DNA of 42,337 bases, from positions 1-42,337 of the forward strand of contig CAYMLQ010000012.1 in the NCBI GenBank assembly GCA_964390795.1, written 5' to 3'. The stretch's first letter is position 1; each line of letters opens with the position of its first letter. The DNA comes from CAYMLQ01 sp964390795. Lineage in GTDB: Bacteria; Verrucomicrobiota; Kiritimatiellia; RFP12; UBA1067. Below the pieces are notes generated by a model. That model searched no databases, was not told the DNA's origin, and saw nothing but the letters and a program-made list of their open reading frames with translations. Both the position numbers and the translations under genes were made by a program. This document shows positions 24,382-31,764 of this stretch, piece after piece.

Positions 24382-25071
24382 TTAAAGTGCGAACGTGATC
24401 GGCACGCGCATGCGGAACTGTACCGCCTCGCCGCCAACCTTGCCGGGATCGAAGCGCCAGCGCTTGACTGCGCCCAGCGCGGCGTTGTCAAACGCGGGGT
24501 TATCGGATTTCTGGACTTTGGGCTCCTTGACCCGACCGTCCTTGTCAACAATGAACAGCACATGCACCGTGCCCTGCATCTTCTTTTTCTTCATCTCAGG
24601 CGGGTACTGTGGCGCAGGTTGAAAGACCACGCGCGGCGCCTGATCGAGATCCGCCAGCGAAAAGATGTCGTCGCTTGACTGCATGCTACCGCCGCCCTCG
24701 GCTCCGGCCACCGACAACTTGACCACGAAGTCACCGCCCGGTCCGTCTCCCATGCCGGGATTGAGAGCCAGTTCCAACTGCGAGAGATCCAACGGCGGCG
24801 CACTCTCCGTGAGTTCGGGCGGCTTCGCCTCCTCCGGCGGCGGCTCCTCTTTCTTTTCCTGCGCCGCAGGCGGCGGGGGCGGCGGTTCCACCGTGTCCAC
24901 ACTCGTGAGCAGGACATCCGTATCGACCTTCTGCTTGCCAATGTCCTGAAGGACGGGCAGCAGCAAAAACAGGACAACGGTCAGCGCGACGCCGAGCAAC
25001 AGCGTCAGTCCCGATGCGGCGAAGCGTGTGAACAAGCCGCTCGCTCGTCTCTTATTTTGACCGAACCTCAT
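24382..25071 (-). CDS. tonB: TonB energy transducer
   Basis: 229 residues. The N-terminal cytoplasmic stretch is followed by one membrane anchor (about 16-40, LTLLLGVALTVVLFLLLPVL). A proline/glutamate-rich periplasmic linker (62-95, VEPPPPPPAA, EEPPPEEAKPP) leads to a TonB C-terminal domain (145-229) with QYPPEMKKKKMQGTV, FIVDKDGRVKEPKV and AVKRWRFDPG. It links the proton motive force harvested by ExbB/ExbD to the outer-membrane receptor. The start codon overlaps the exbD stop (ATGA, 25068-25071). The length is close to other TonB proteins. In this cluster it serves most naturally the receptor encoded upstream in the same operon. Confidence 0.93.
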   Translation of the reverse strand: MRFGQNKRRASGLFTRFAASGLTLLLGVALTVVLFLLLPVLQDIGKQKVDTDVLLTSVDTVEPPPPPPAAQEKKEEPPPEEAKPPELTESAPPLDLSQLELALNPGMGDGPGGDFVVKLSVAGAEGGGSMQSSDDIFSLADLDQAPRVVFQPAPQYPPEMKKKKMQGTVHVLFIVDKDGRVKEPKVQKSDNPAFDNAALGAVKRWRFDPGKVGGEAVQFRMRVPITFAL

Positions 25072-25487
25072 GTCCCGGCCGACTCCTTACGCGTGGCGAG
25101 GCTCACCTTCACGGCCCCGCCCAGTTTCGCCTCGTCAATGACCTTGACCAACAGGCCTGACGGCACGCTCTGGTCCGCCTGAATGATCACGGGAAGATCA
25201 TCTTTCTCCAGCATGCGCTTGACAATCATCTGAACGCCGCCCAGTCCGATCTCCTGTCCGCCATAGACCACTGCGCCCTTGGCCGTAATCGCCAACAGGA
25301 CACTGTTCTTCTCGAGGCTGACCGACGACGCGGCCTGCGGCTTGTCGACTTCCACGCCCGTCTCGTCCACGAACGTGGTCGTCACGATAAAAAAGATCAG
25401 CAGGATGAAGACGCAATCGATCAGAGGGGACATGTCGATGCCCGCCGAGTCACCGTCGTCCCCGCCCGAATTCCGGAATCTGCTCAT
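25068..25487 (-). CDS. exbD: ExbD-type proton channel subunit
   Basis: 139 residues: a short cytoplasmic N-terminus, one membrane helix (22-39, LIDCVFILLIFFIVTTTF) and a periplasmic domain with the usual pattern of strands and a late VIIQADQSVPSGLLVKVIDEAK segment. Asp24 in the helix corresponds to the essential protonatable Asp of ExbD (Asp25 in E. coli). It overlaps exbB by 4 bp (ATGA) and tonB by 4 bp, so translation of the three is coupled. Confidence 0.93.
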   Translation of the reverse strand: MSRFRNSGGDDGDSAGIDMSPLIDCVFILLIFFIVTTTFVDETGVEVDKPQAASSVSLEKNSVLLAITAKGAVVYGGQEIGLGGVQMIVKRMLEKDDLPVIIQADQSVPSGLLVKVIDEAKLGGAVKVSLATRKESAGT

Positions 25488-26161
25488 ACTTGTCCCTCCG
25501 CTTTACTCGTTTTGACTGTCCGCTCCTGAAACTCGCGCATACACAGCGTCTCGACATGTGTGACCACGACTTCGAAACGCTGATGCTGGCGGATAAGAAA
25601 GAATTGGATGAAGACGCCGGTCAGCGCCAAGACAAGTCCCGCCTCCGTCGTGATCAGCGCCTCCGAGATACCCTTGGAGATGATCCCCATCGTCTGATCG
25701 CCACCTCCGCCGCGCGCCAGCCCGTTGAACGTAATCAGCATGCCGGTCACCGTACCTAACAGCCCCAAAAGCGGCGCCGTCGCCACACAGACCTTCATGA
25801 TCTGGAGATTGCGCGTGAACGGCCCGATCACACCCGACTGGAACAGGGAGAAGTAGGCCTCCATCTCATGCAGCGTCTGGCACTGCATCGCCTCCGCAAT
25901 CATATGCTGGATCGGCCCCCTCGGCCGCTCCGGGCGCCTCTGCCAGGCGCGCCAAGCGCGCTGCGGCGAGGTTCTCGCCCCCAGCAGCACGAGCTGCAGC
26001 ATCGTGCTCAGGCCGAGCGGATACATGATCAGCCCCGTCAGGGCCAGCGGCACCATGGCCCAGCCGCCGGAGATCCAGATAGGCCACGCCTGTTCGAACC
26101 AAGGCCGAGCCAGCTCTGGCACATGCCGCATCATGATCAGTTTGATGTATACCAAGTCCAT
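25484..26161 (-). CDS. exbB: ExbB-type proton channel subunit
   Basis: 225 residues with the three-helix MotA/TolQ/ExbB layout: TM1 about 34-60 (WAMVPLALTGLIMYPLGL) and the TM2-TM3 block at 130-192 with APLLGLLGTVTGMLITFNGL, then GISEALITTEAGLVLAL. Together with ExbD it forms the inner-membrane proton channel that powers TonB. The start at 26161 lacks a strong ribosome binding site (GGGGTGG about ten bases upstream); in-frame ATGs at 26134 and 26131 have none. It follows the larger ExbB paralogue by 21 bp. Two ExbB-type proteins in one operon is the hallmark of TonB2/TtpC clusters. Confidence 0.92.
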   Translation of the reverse strand: MDLVYIKLIMMRHVPELARPWFEQAWPIWISGGWAMVPLALTGLIMYPLGLSTMLQLVLLGARTSPQRAWRAWQRRPERPRGPIQHMIAEAMQCQTLHEMEAYFSLFQSGVIGPFTRNLQIMKVCVATAPLLGLLGTVTGMLITFNGLARGGGGDQTMGIISKGISEALITTEAGLVLALTGVFIQFFLIRQHQRFEVVVTHVETLCMREFQERTVKTSKAEGQV

Positions 26162-26182
26162 TGGATGGCCACCCCGCTTGCG

Positions 26183-27613
26183 CTAGACCCTGCCGACCTC
26201 GCACATGAATCGCACTGCGATCTGCTCCATCTTGTCCGCAACGCTTTTCGCCTTGCGCGACAGGAACGAGTGCGCCAGCACACACGGAATGGCCACATAC
26301 AGACCGTACTCCGTTGTGATCAAAGCCTCTGAAATACCCGAGGAGAGCATCTTGATGTCACCCGAACCGAAAACCGTCATCAGGTTAAAGGTTGAGATAA
26401 TGCCGGTCACGGTTCCCAGCAGTCCGAGCAGCGGCGCGCACGCCGCCGACACCGCCACGAACGGGATGAACCGGTTAAGGCTGGTCTTGGCATCCAGCAT
26501 CTTTTCGAACATCGCCTCCTCGACCAACTCACGAGGCTGATCCAGAACCTCTACGCCGGCCTTCAGCATGCGGCCGGTCATTCCCCGCATCTTGGCGACC
26601 AGTGTCTTCGCACGCGCCTGATCTTTCTGCCGCACGGCGTCCAACAGCTCCGCCAAGCGCTTCGCACGCGGAAGAATCACAACCAGCAGCGACAGCCACT
26701 TCAAGACCACGACCAGCGCAGCGCAACCGAGCAGCAGGAGGATCGGCCACATGACGGCGCCACCCTTGAGGAAGTGCTCGACCACGGACTCTTTCAGCTC
26801 CTCGATCTTACGCGCATTGCCGAGTGACGCGTCGAACGGGATCTGCCCCTCCCCTTCGGTGACCACCTTTCGCACCAAGTCCGTGAGCATTGGATCCGCA
26901 TACGGCTCGACCACAGGAAACAGCGACCCGATGCGCTGACTGGCCACGCCCACCAACCGGCTGTCGTCCGAAACGAAGTAGGCCACTGGGCCGAAGAGCA
27001 GGAACTTGCCCTCCTTGACCAGCCCGTCATCTCCCGACGCCCGACCTTTGAAGGTCAGCCCTCCCGCCATCTCCTCCAAGCGCGCCAAACTCATCAGAAC
27101 CATGCACAACTGGTCGTTGAAAGCGGCCACCGGCTCCGTTGCCAAGCGCTCTTGCGCGCTTCGGGCACTGGCGAAGGCCTCTTTGTATTGCTCCAACTCC
27201 GCAATGTGCAGACGCGTCTCGAAGTTCCGCGCATATTCGTTGAACAGGCTGCACAGGTAGTTGCGCTCCGTCTCGCGCTGTTTGATCTCGCTGCGCAACG
27301 CCGACATCTCCAGCGTCCCGCCGTCAGCCAGCCGCTTGACCTCGTCATGCTCCTTGCGAAGCACGCTGAGCGCCTGCTCAGCCGCCGACAGCGACTGGGA
27401 CAACGGGATCTTCTCATCCGCGATCTGCTTGCGCAAACCGGCCAGCCGCTGGTTCGCTGTCTCGACGCGCACCCGCATCGCCTCCACCGCCGCGCTTCCG
27501 ACCACCGCATTGGTCGACTCTTGCGCTCCCGCCGAAGCAAGGAGGATGCACACCGCAGCGGTACTCAACATGACCTTCATCGTGTTCTCCGAACTCTTTC
27601 GCTTAATCATCAC
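26183..27613 (-). CDS. long ExbB paralogue with periplasmic coiled coil (TtpC type)
   Basis: 476 residues from GTG 27613, with GAGGAG six bases upstream; the ATG at 27610 is equally placed. Signal sequence (core VMLSTAAVCILLASAGA), then a long periplasmic region with coiled coil (40-165; VETANQRLAGLRKQIADEK, SALRSEIKQRETERN) to about 275. TM1 of the channel fold is at 287-318 (AVMWPILLLLGCAALVVVL). The conserved MotA/TolQ/ExbB block is at 392-460 (APLLGLLGTVTGIISTFN, GISEALITTEYGLYVAIP). This matches TtpC, the extra ExbB-like component that Vibrio TonB2 systems need for transport. It sits directly after the DUF3450 gene (10 bp) as in those clusters. Family strong; role inferred from the Vibrio system. 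Confidence 0.88.
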   Translation of the reverse strand: MMIKRKSSENTMKVMLSTAAVCILLASAGAQESTNAVVGSAAVEAMRVRVETANQRLAGLRKQIADEKIPLSQSLSAAEQALSVLRKEHDEVKRLADGGTLEMSALRSEIKQRETERNYLCSLFNEYARNFETRLHIAELEQYKEAFASARSAQERLATEPVAAFNDQLCMVLMSLARLEEMAGGLTFKGRASGDDGLVKEGKFLLFGPVAYFVSDDSRLVGVASQRIGSLFPVVEPYADPMLTDLVRKVVTEGEGQIPFDASLGNARKIEELKESVVEHFLKGGAVMWPILLLLGCAALVVVLKWLSLLVVILPRAKRLAELLDAVRQKDQARAKTLVAKMRGMTGRMLKAGVEVLDQPRELVEEAMFEKMLDAKTSLNRFIPFVAVSAACAPLLGLLGTVTGIISTFNLMTVFGSGDIKMLSSGISEALITTEYGLYVAIPCVLAHSFLSRKAKSVADKMEQIAVRFMCEVGRV

Positions 27614-27623
27614 TGGAGTCTCC

Positions 27624-28376
27624 TCACTTCACACTGACCGGCAACGGCACATAGGCCGCAGGCTTCTCACTCTTGTAGATGCCCAGCACATGGGAAATGG
27701 AGGCCATCATGTCGTTGTGCTCCTCCCACATCCAAGTGCCCAACGGCCCCAACTTGCCGATGCCCGCCACGCCGCTCTTTTCGTTGACGTAATAGGCTTG
27801 CGACATCCCGATGTAGAACACGGTCGCCTCGACCTGGCGCCCGTCCGCCAGCTTGCGCACCTCTCCCGAGACCGAAAGTTCGCGGGCGGCCTTGTTGAGT
27901 TCGTTGAGCGTGCCGATCACATTCTGATAGCGTTCCGAAAGGGTCAGCTTGCAATCTGCCGGGTTCGCCGGAATGCGCTGGCTCAAGGGCGCCACGCGCT
28001 GCCTCACCGGCTCGGGCGTCCACGGCAGAATCGCGATCGTGCGCAACTCAAACTGCTTGATGTCTTCGACGAGGGGTTTCAAGGCACTCTTGAGCTGCTC
28101 GTTTTGATCCTTCAGCTCCTTGATCTTCGCGGTCGACTCGGCCGCCTCTTTCTTCGTCTGGGCGATCTTCTCCTTCACCGACTCCGTCTCGCGACGGATC
28201 AACTCAACGCGCTCCTGGAGCAACTCCTTGCCAACGCGCCAGTCCTGCTCCTCTTTGGAGATCAGCCGCTGCGTCTCCAGCCACTTCTCCAGGTTCTGCC
28301 GTGCAGAGTCCATCTCGTCCTGCGCCCAGACGGCACCCGTTATCAACGCCGTCACCAAGCCTACGCCGTATTTCAT
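27624..28376 (-). CDS. DUF3450 periplasmic coiled-coil protein
   Basis: 250 residues from ATG 28376 (AAAGG about nine bases upstream). Signal peptide MKYGVGLVTALITGAVWA, then a long coiled coil (about 25-105; RRETESVKEKIAQTKKEAAESTAKIKEL read in parts) and a globular half with PWTPEPVRQRVAPL and YIGMSQAYYVN. This is the DUF3450 family, which is regularly encoded just upstream of TtpC-type ExbB genes in TonB2-like clusters. Its molecular role is not established; a periplasmic brace between receptor and channel complex is an inference. It begins 23 bp after the receptor gene. Confidence 0.85.
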   Translation of the reverse strand: MKYGVGLVTALITGAVWAQDEMDSARQNLEKWLETQRLISKEEQDWRVGKELLQERVELIRRETESVKEKIAQTKKEAAESTAKIKELKDQNEQLKSALKPLVEDIKQFELRTIAILPWTPEPVRQRVAPLSQRIPANPADCKLTLSERYQNVIGTLNELNKAARELSVSGEVRKLADGRQVEATVFYIGMSQAYYVNEKSGVAGIGKLGPLGTWMWEEHNDMMASISHVLGIYKSEKPAAYVPLPVSVK

Positions 28377-28399
28377 CGCTGTTTGCCTTTCCCTAGTAA

Positions 28400-31300
28400 T
28401 TACCACTCGCACCCTAACGACATTGCGTATACCCGACCGGCCCGATAGGTCGTGTTCGGGATGTCACGGTAGGGTGTCCGATAGAGCGTATCGATTTTGG
28501 GGTCAAGGAGGTTCTTGAACTCCAAGGACAAACGCCAGTTTTTGGCGAACTTCAGTCCGAATGTCACGTCGAACGTCCCGACCTCCTTCTCCACAATGCT
28601 GGGCACATAGGTATCATCCGTCGCGGTATCGCCGGAGACATACGTCTCGCCCTTCAAGTTGTAAAACACACCCACGCTCAAGCCGGTCGCCTCATTGTCA
28701 AACAACAGATTCAGGTTGCCGAGAATGTCCGACTGCCCATCCATGGTCCGCGTTTCTTCGTACACATTCGCTTTGACCAGCTTCTTCCGGATGTCCTCCT
28801 TATATTCGACTTCGGACTCCTGAAGCGTCAGATTGCCGCCCACCGAGAAATCTTGGATTCCCGACCAGATAAACCCAAGCCCCTTGCGCATCTCGAACTC
28901 AACACCCTTGATCTCCGCGTCGCCATAATTCTCGGGATAGATGTAGTCGAGCGCGCCGGCCTGCGTGTCGCGCCGGGTCGAGTACTGGATAGGATCCGCG
29001 ATCGTCTTGTAGAACACGCCTGCGGAGATCAGATCGGGAGTCCCCTTCGGCTGCCACTCGACACGCGCGTCGTAATTCTTAAGGGACGACATCTCCAGAT
29101 CCGGGTTTCCAAGGAACACGCGGGAATTGTCGTAATCCTGATAGAGCACCGGCGTGATTTCCTTGAACGTCGGTCGGGCAAGGGTTTCCCCGTAAGCAAG
29201 GCGCAGGCTGAAATCCTCCAGGGGCCGCAGAGTCAGCGCGCTCGCCGGCAGAATATCGATTTGGTCGATCAGCGCATTCGCCTCAGACGGCTTGACGTTC
29301 GACCGGAAACCGATACGTCCCGCACTCTTCTTCTCTTCGTCCGTCTTGGCATTCTGTTCCGTGATCAAATAGTAGAGCGTGATCTTGTCGGAAACGGGCG
29401 ATAGAATCATCGTCTTCATCAGCGTGCTCTCAACCCGTGCGCCGCCGGCCAACTCGATCCATTCCGGCAAGGGCGCCTTCAGCATGAGGTAGGTCGCCGT
29501 CAGATCCTGCTCGCCGTCATACTCGATGCTCTTCGGATTCAGATTTTCCGGCAACCTGTACTTGTCCAGCAACCCGAAATGACTGTAGTCGTATTCGTCC
29601 GCAGCAGGGATCGAGTTCGTCACCGTGACCGAATAGACGCGGTTGCGATAGATCCGCTTCATGTAGTCGCCGAAGACCCCTGTCTTGACATAACCCTCGT
29701 TCTCGAGTACCGAATAGGGAATCTTCAAATTGGCCTGCCCCTGCCACGCCTCTTCGCGCGTGTCCTGCCAACGGCGCTCAAAATCGTTCACCTCCATCAC
29801 GCTCGAGCTGATGTCGCTGTCCCTCTCTGGCCGTTCACAGTTGTAGTCCAAAACCTCACGCTGATACAAATAGCCGGCCGAGATGCTACGCCGGTCCGGT
29901 TCAATGCTTTCAGCCACATTGTAAGCGCCTGTCCAATCCAATTCGGCCTCATTCAGCCAAGGCAGCGTGTGCTTGCCCGCAAGCTGCATGCTGGCGTTTG
30001 CGCTTTCCGCATATTGCAGCACCGTGCTCAACGGTCGGGTCCGGATGGAGTTGTACCGCTTTCCGATCACCGTGCGTCCCTGCTTGATGTCATTGGTGGT
30101 CAGGTTCATCTGTCCCCTCGGTCCGTGACGCGTCTCAACCGTGTCGGTGGACTGATGCGTATACAGGCCGGTAAACTTAATCTCATTCAACTCGTTCTTA
30201 GCCCCCAGCGACAAGCCCAAGCTCCAGAGTTGTTCGTCGGTCGACGTCTCAATAGACGTTTTAGCGTTCTCACCGGTCACCGGCACCACATTTGTCGCGC
30301 TCGCATTTTGCAGATAACTGCTCTTGACGCTGTTCCGGTACTTGTACTTCTGACTGTAGGAGCCCGTCAACAAACCGCCAAGCCGCCAATCACCTACGCC
30401 AAATGAGTCGCCCGCTGCAAACTTGAAACCCTCATTCATGGGGGGCGCAGAAGACTCGATGGCCGAACTGTATTTTTCCTCGGCGCGCGTGATCCGACGT
30501 GCGGTTACCTTTTGTTCCGAACCGGGGTTCACCGAACTACCGCTCGCAGCCTCCTTCTTGTCAATTTTCCAGCTCGACATCGTCCCTCGAGGGTCATCCA
30601 AACTCCCCGGGTTCCAGAACCTGAGGCTCCCGACACCGCGCATGCCGCCGAAATCATTGCCGCCCCCCGCGTACGTTTTGAAGTTATCCTCGCCGGTCGC
30701 GTGGGTGTCATACTCCGTCGAGATGCTCGCCTTCAACACCAGCCCGTCGGGTATGCTCTTCGTAACGATGTTGATGCCGCCGCTCGCGTCACCCTGCTGG
30801 TCCGGCATGAAGGTCTTCGTTACCTGCACGCTCTCGATCATCGAGGACGGAAACTGATCCATATGAACGGCCCGCTTATCCTTATCCGCCGTCGGCATCC
30901 GCACCCCATTGACCAAGGTTACCGTGTACCGGTCGCCAAGCCCGCGAATGACTGCGTATTTCCCGTCTTGCACACTCGCGCCCGTCACCAGACGTAATGC
31001 GCCAGCCGCCGTGCTCGCGCCCGCCTTGGACATCATGTCCGAACCGACAGAGTCCATGAGCCCGCTGTTCTGTGATCGGATTTCCAACTGCTGGAGCTCC
31101 GAGCCGATAGCGCCGATGTCCATGTCCTTGACCACGAACTCGTCCATGTCGGTGAACGCCGCCCCCAGCCGCACCTCCTCGAACCGGACGTCACCCGGCA
31201 ACACCGCAATTTGAGCCAACACACGGCGTTCGAAACCCTGTGCGCTGACCACCACCGTGTAGCTTCCCCCCGGCAAGGTGTCGAACAGGACATTGCCGTC

Positions 31301-31540
31301 CTCGCCAGACGTTTGCCTTTTCTCCGCCTCCAAGACTTGCACCGTGGCTCCGGAGAGCGGCACGTCCCAGTCTTGGTCGATCACGCGGATGCGCAACGCC
31401 CCGGCCGCGCCACCCTGCGCGCACACGCTTTGTGCGCACCACAGGATGCATCCGACAAGCAGAAATGTTCGCGCCCAGCAAATGACACGGACTCCTGCCG
31501 CTGCGGCTTGCCTAGGACTGTTGTTCATCATGTTCGGCAC
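28400..31540 (-). CDS. TonB-dependent outer-membrane receptor
   Basis: 1046 residues from GTG 31540 (GAGGAG six bases upstream); an ATG at 31531 is the alternative. Signal peptide with core TFLLVGCILWCAQSVCAQ. A carboxypeptidase-regulatory-like beta domain (47-130; GATVQVLEAEKRQTSGEDG, VVVSAQGFERR) precedes DEFVVKD (about 131-137), which looks like the TonB box of PVC receptors. Plug at 140-270 with VIRGLGDRYTVTLVNGVRMP and QGDASGGINIVTKS. A 22-strand-type barrel follows to the C-terminus (SLGCEW, aromatic end). First gene of the operon that carries its own energiser. The ligand cannot be read from sequence. A promoter with phosphate-type boxes upstream suggests a phosphorus compound (inference); no SusD partner is present. 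Confidence 0.92.
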   Translation of the reverse strand: MPNMMNNSPRQAAAAGVRVICWARTFLLVGCILWCAQSVCAQGGAAGALRIRVIDQDWDVPLSGATVQVLEAEKRQTSGEDGNVLFDTLPGGSYTVVVSAQGFERRVLAQIAVLPGDVRFEEVRLGAAFTDMDEFVVKDMDIGAIGSELQQLEIRSQNSGLMDSVGSDMMSKAGASTAAGALRLVTGASVQDGKYAVIRGLGDRYTVTLVNGVRMPTADKDKRAVHMDQFPSSMIESVQVTKTFMPDQQGDASGGINIVTKSIPDGLVLKASISTEYDTHATGEDNFKTYAGGGNDFGGMRGVGSLRFWNPGSLDDPRGTMSSWKIDKKEAASGSSVNPGSEQKVTARRITRAEEKYSSAIESSAPPMNEGFKFAAGDSFGVGDWRLGGLLTGSYSQKYKYRNSVKSSYLQNASATNVVPVTGENAKTSIETSTDEQLWSLGLSLGAKNELNEIKFTGLYTHQSTDTVETRHGPRGQMNLTTNDIKQGRTVIGKRYNSIRTRPLSTVLQYAESANASMQLAGKHTLPWLNEAELDWTGAYNVAESIEPDRRSISAGYLYQREVLDYNCERPERDSDISSSVMEVNDFERRWQDTREEAWQGQANLKIPYSVLENEGYVKTGVFGDYMKRIYRNRVYSVTVTNSIPAADEYDYSHFGLLDKYRLPENLNPKSIEYDGEQDLTATYLMLKAPLPEWIELAGGARVESTLMKTMILSPVSDKITLYYLITEQNAKTDEEKKSAGRIGFRSNVKPSEANALIDQIDILPASALTLRPLEDFSLRLAYGETLARPTFKEITPVLYQDYDNSRVFLGNPDLEMSSLKNYDARVEWQPKGTPDLISAGVFYKTIADPIQYSTRRDTQAGALDYIYPENYGDAEIKGVEFEMRKGLGFIWSGIQDFSVGGNLTLQESEVEYKEDIRKKLVKANVYEETRTMDGQSDILGNLNLLFDNEATGLSVGVFYNLKGETYVSGDTATDDTYVPSIVEKEVGTFDVTFGLKFAKNWRLSLEFKNLLDPKIDTLYRTPYRDIPNTTYRAGRVYAMSLGCEW

Positions 31541-31616
31541 CCTCTACTCCTCATTCCCGCACAGGGAAGACAACGACAATTCCGTGGTATGAGCGATTTG
31601 CGCTTGAATGGTGAGC

Positions 31617-31670
31617 AGTATATGGGCGTTCTGTTAGCGCTTTGCGTCTGTTGCGTTGGAATTGTGTTAG
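31617..31670 (-). promoter_or_regulatory. candidate PhoB-box promoter of the TonB operon
   Basis: On the minus strand, four hexamers start every 11 bp: CTAACA (31665-31670), CCAACG (31654-31659), GACGCA (31643-31648), CTAACA (31632-31637). Nine bases later stands TATACT (31617-31622), 77 bp before the receptor start. The 11-bp direct-repeat geometry is that of PhoB/PhoP sites. The same layout occurs before the genes at 33987 and 41544. Confidence 0.6.
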
Positions 31671-31694
31671 CGCGTCGAAAATGTTCGCGTACTG

Positions 31695-31735
31695 AAAAAA
31701 AACTTCCTGCGGCCGCTCGCACGACCGCAGGAAGT
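31695..31735 (-). terminator. intrinsic terminator of the beta-helix gene
   Basis: 11-bp perfect stem (31702-31712 with 31725-31735), 12-base loop, followed on the minus strand by eight T (31695-31702, sharing one base with the stem). It lies 30 bp after the stop of the gene at 31765 and separates it from the TonB operon. Confidence 0.85.
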
Positions 31736-31764
31736 CTCATCTTAAACTCACGTATCTTATGAGC

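Noticed and set aside
28400..31540. SusC/SusD-type glycan uptake pair
   Set aside because: No SusD-like lipoprotein is adjacent, and the operon carries its own TonB2-type energiser instead.
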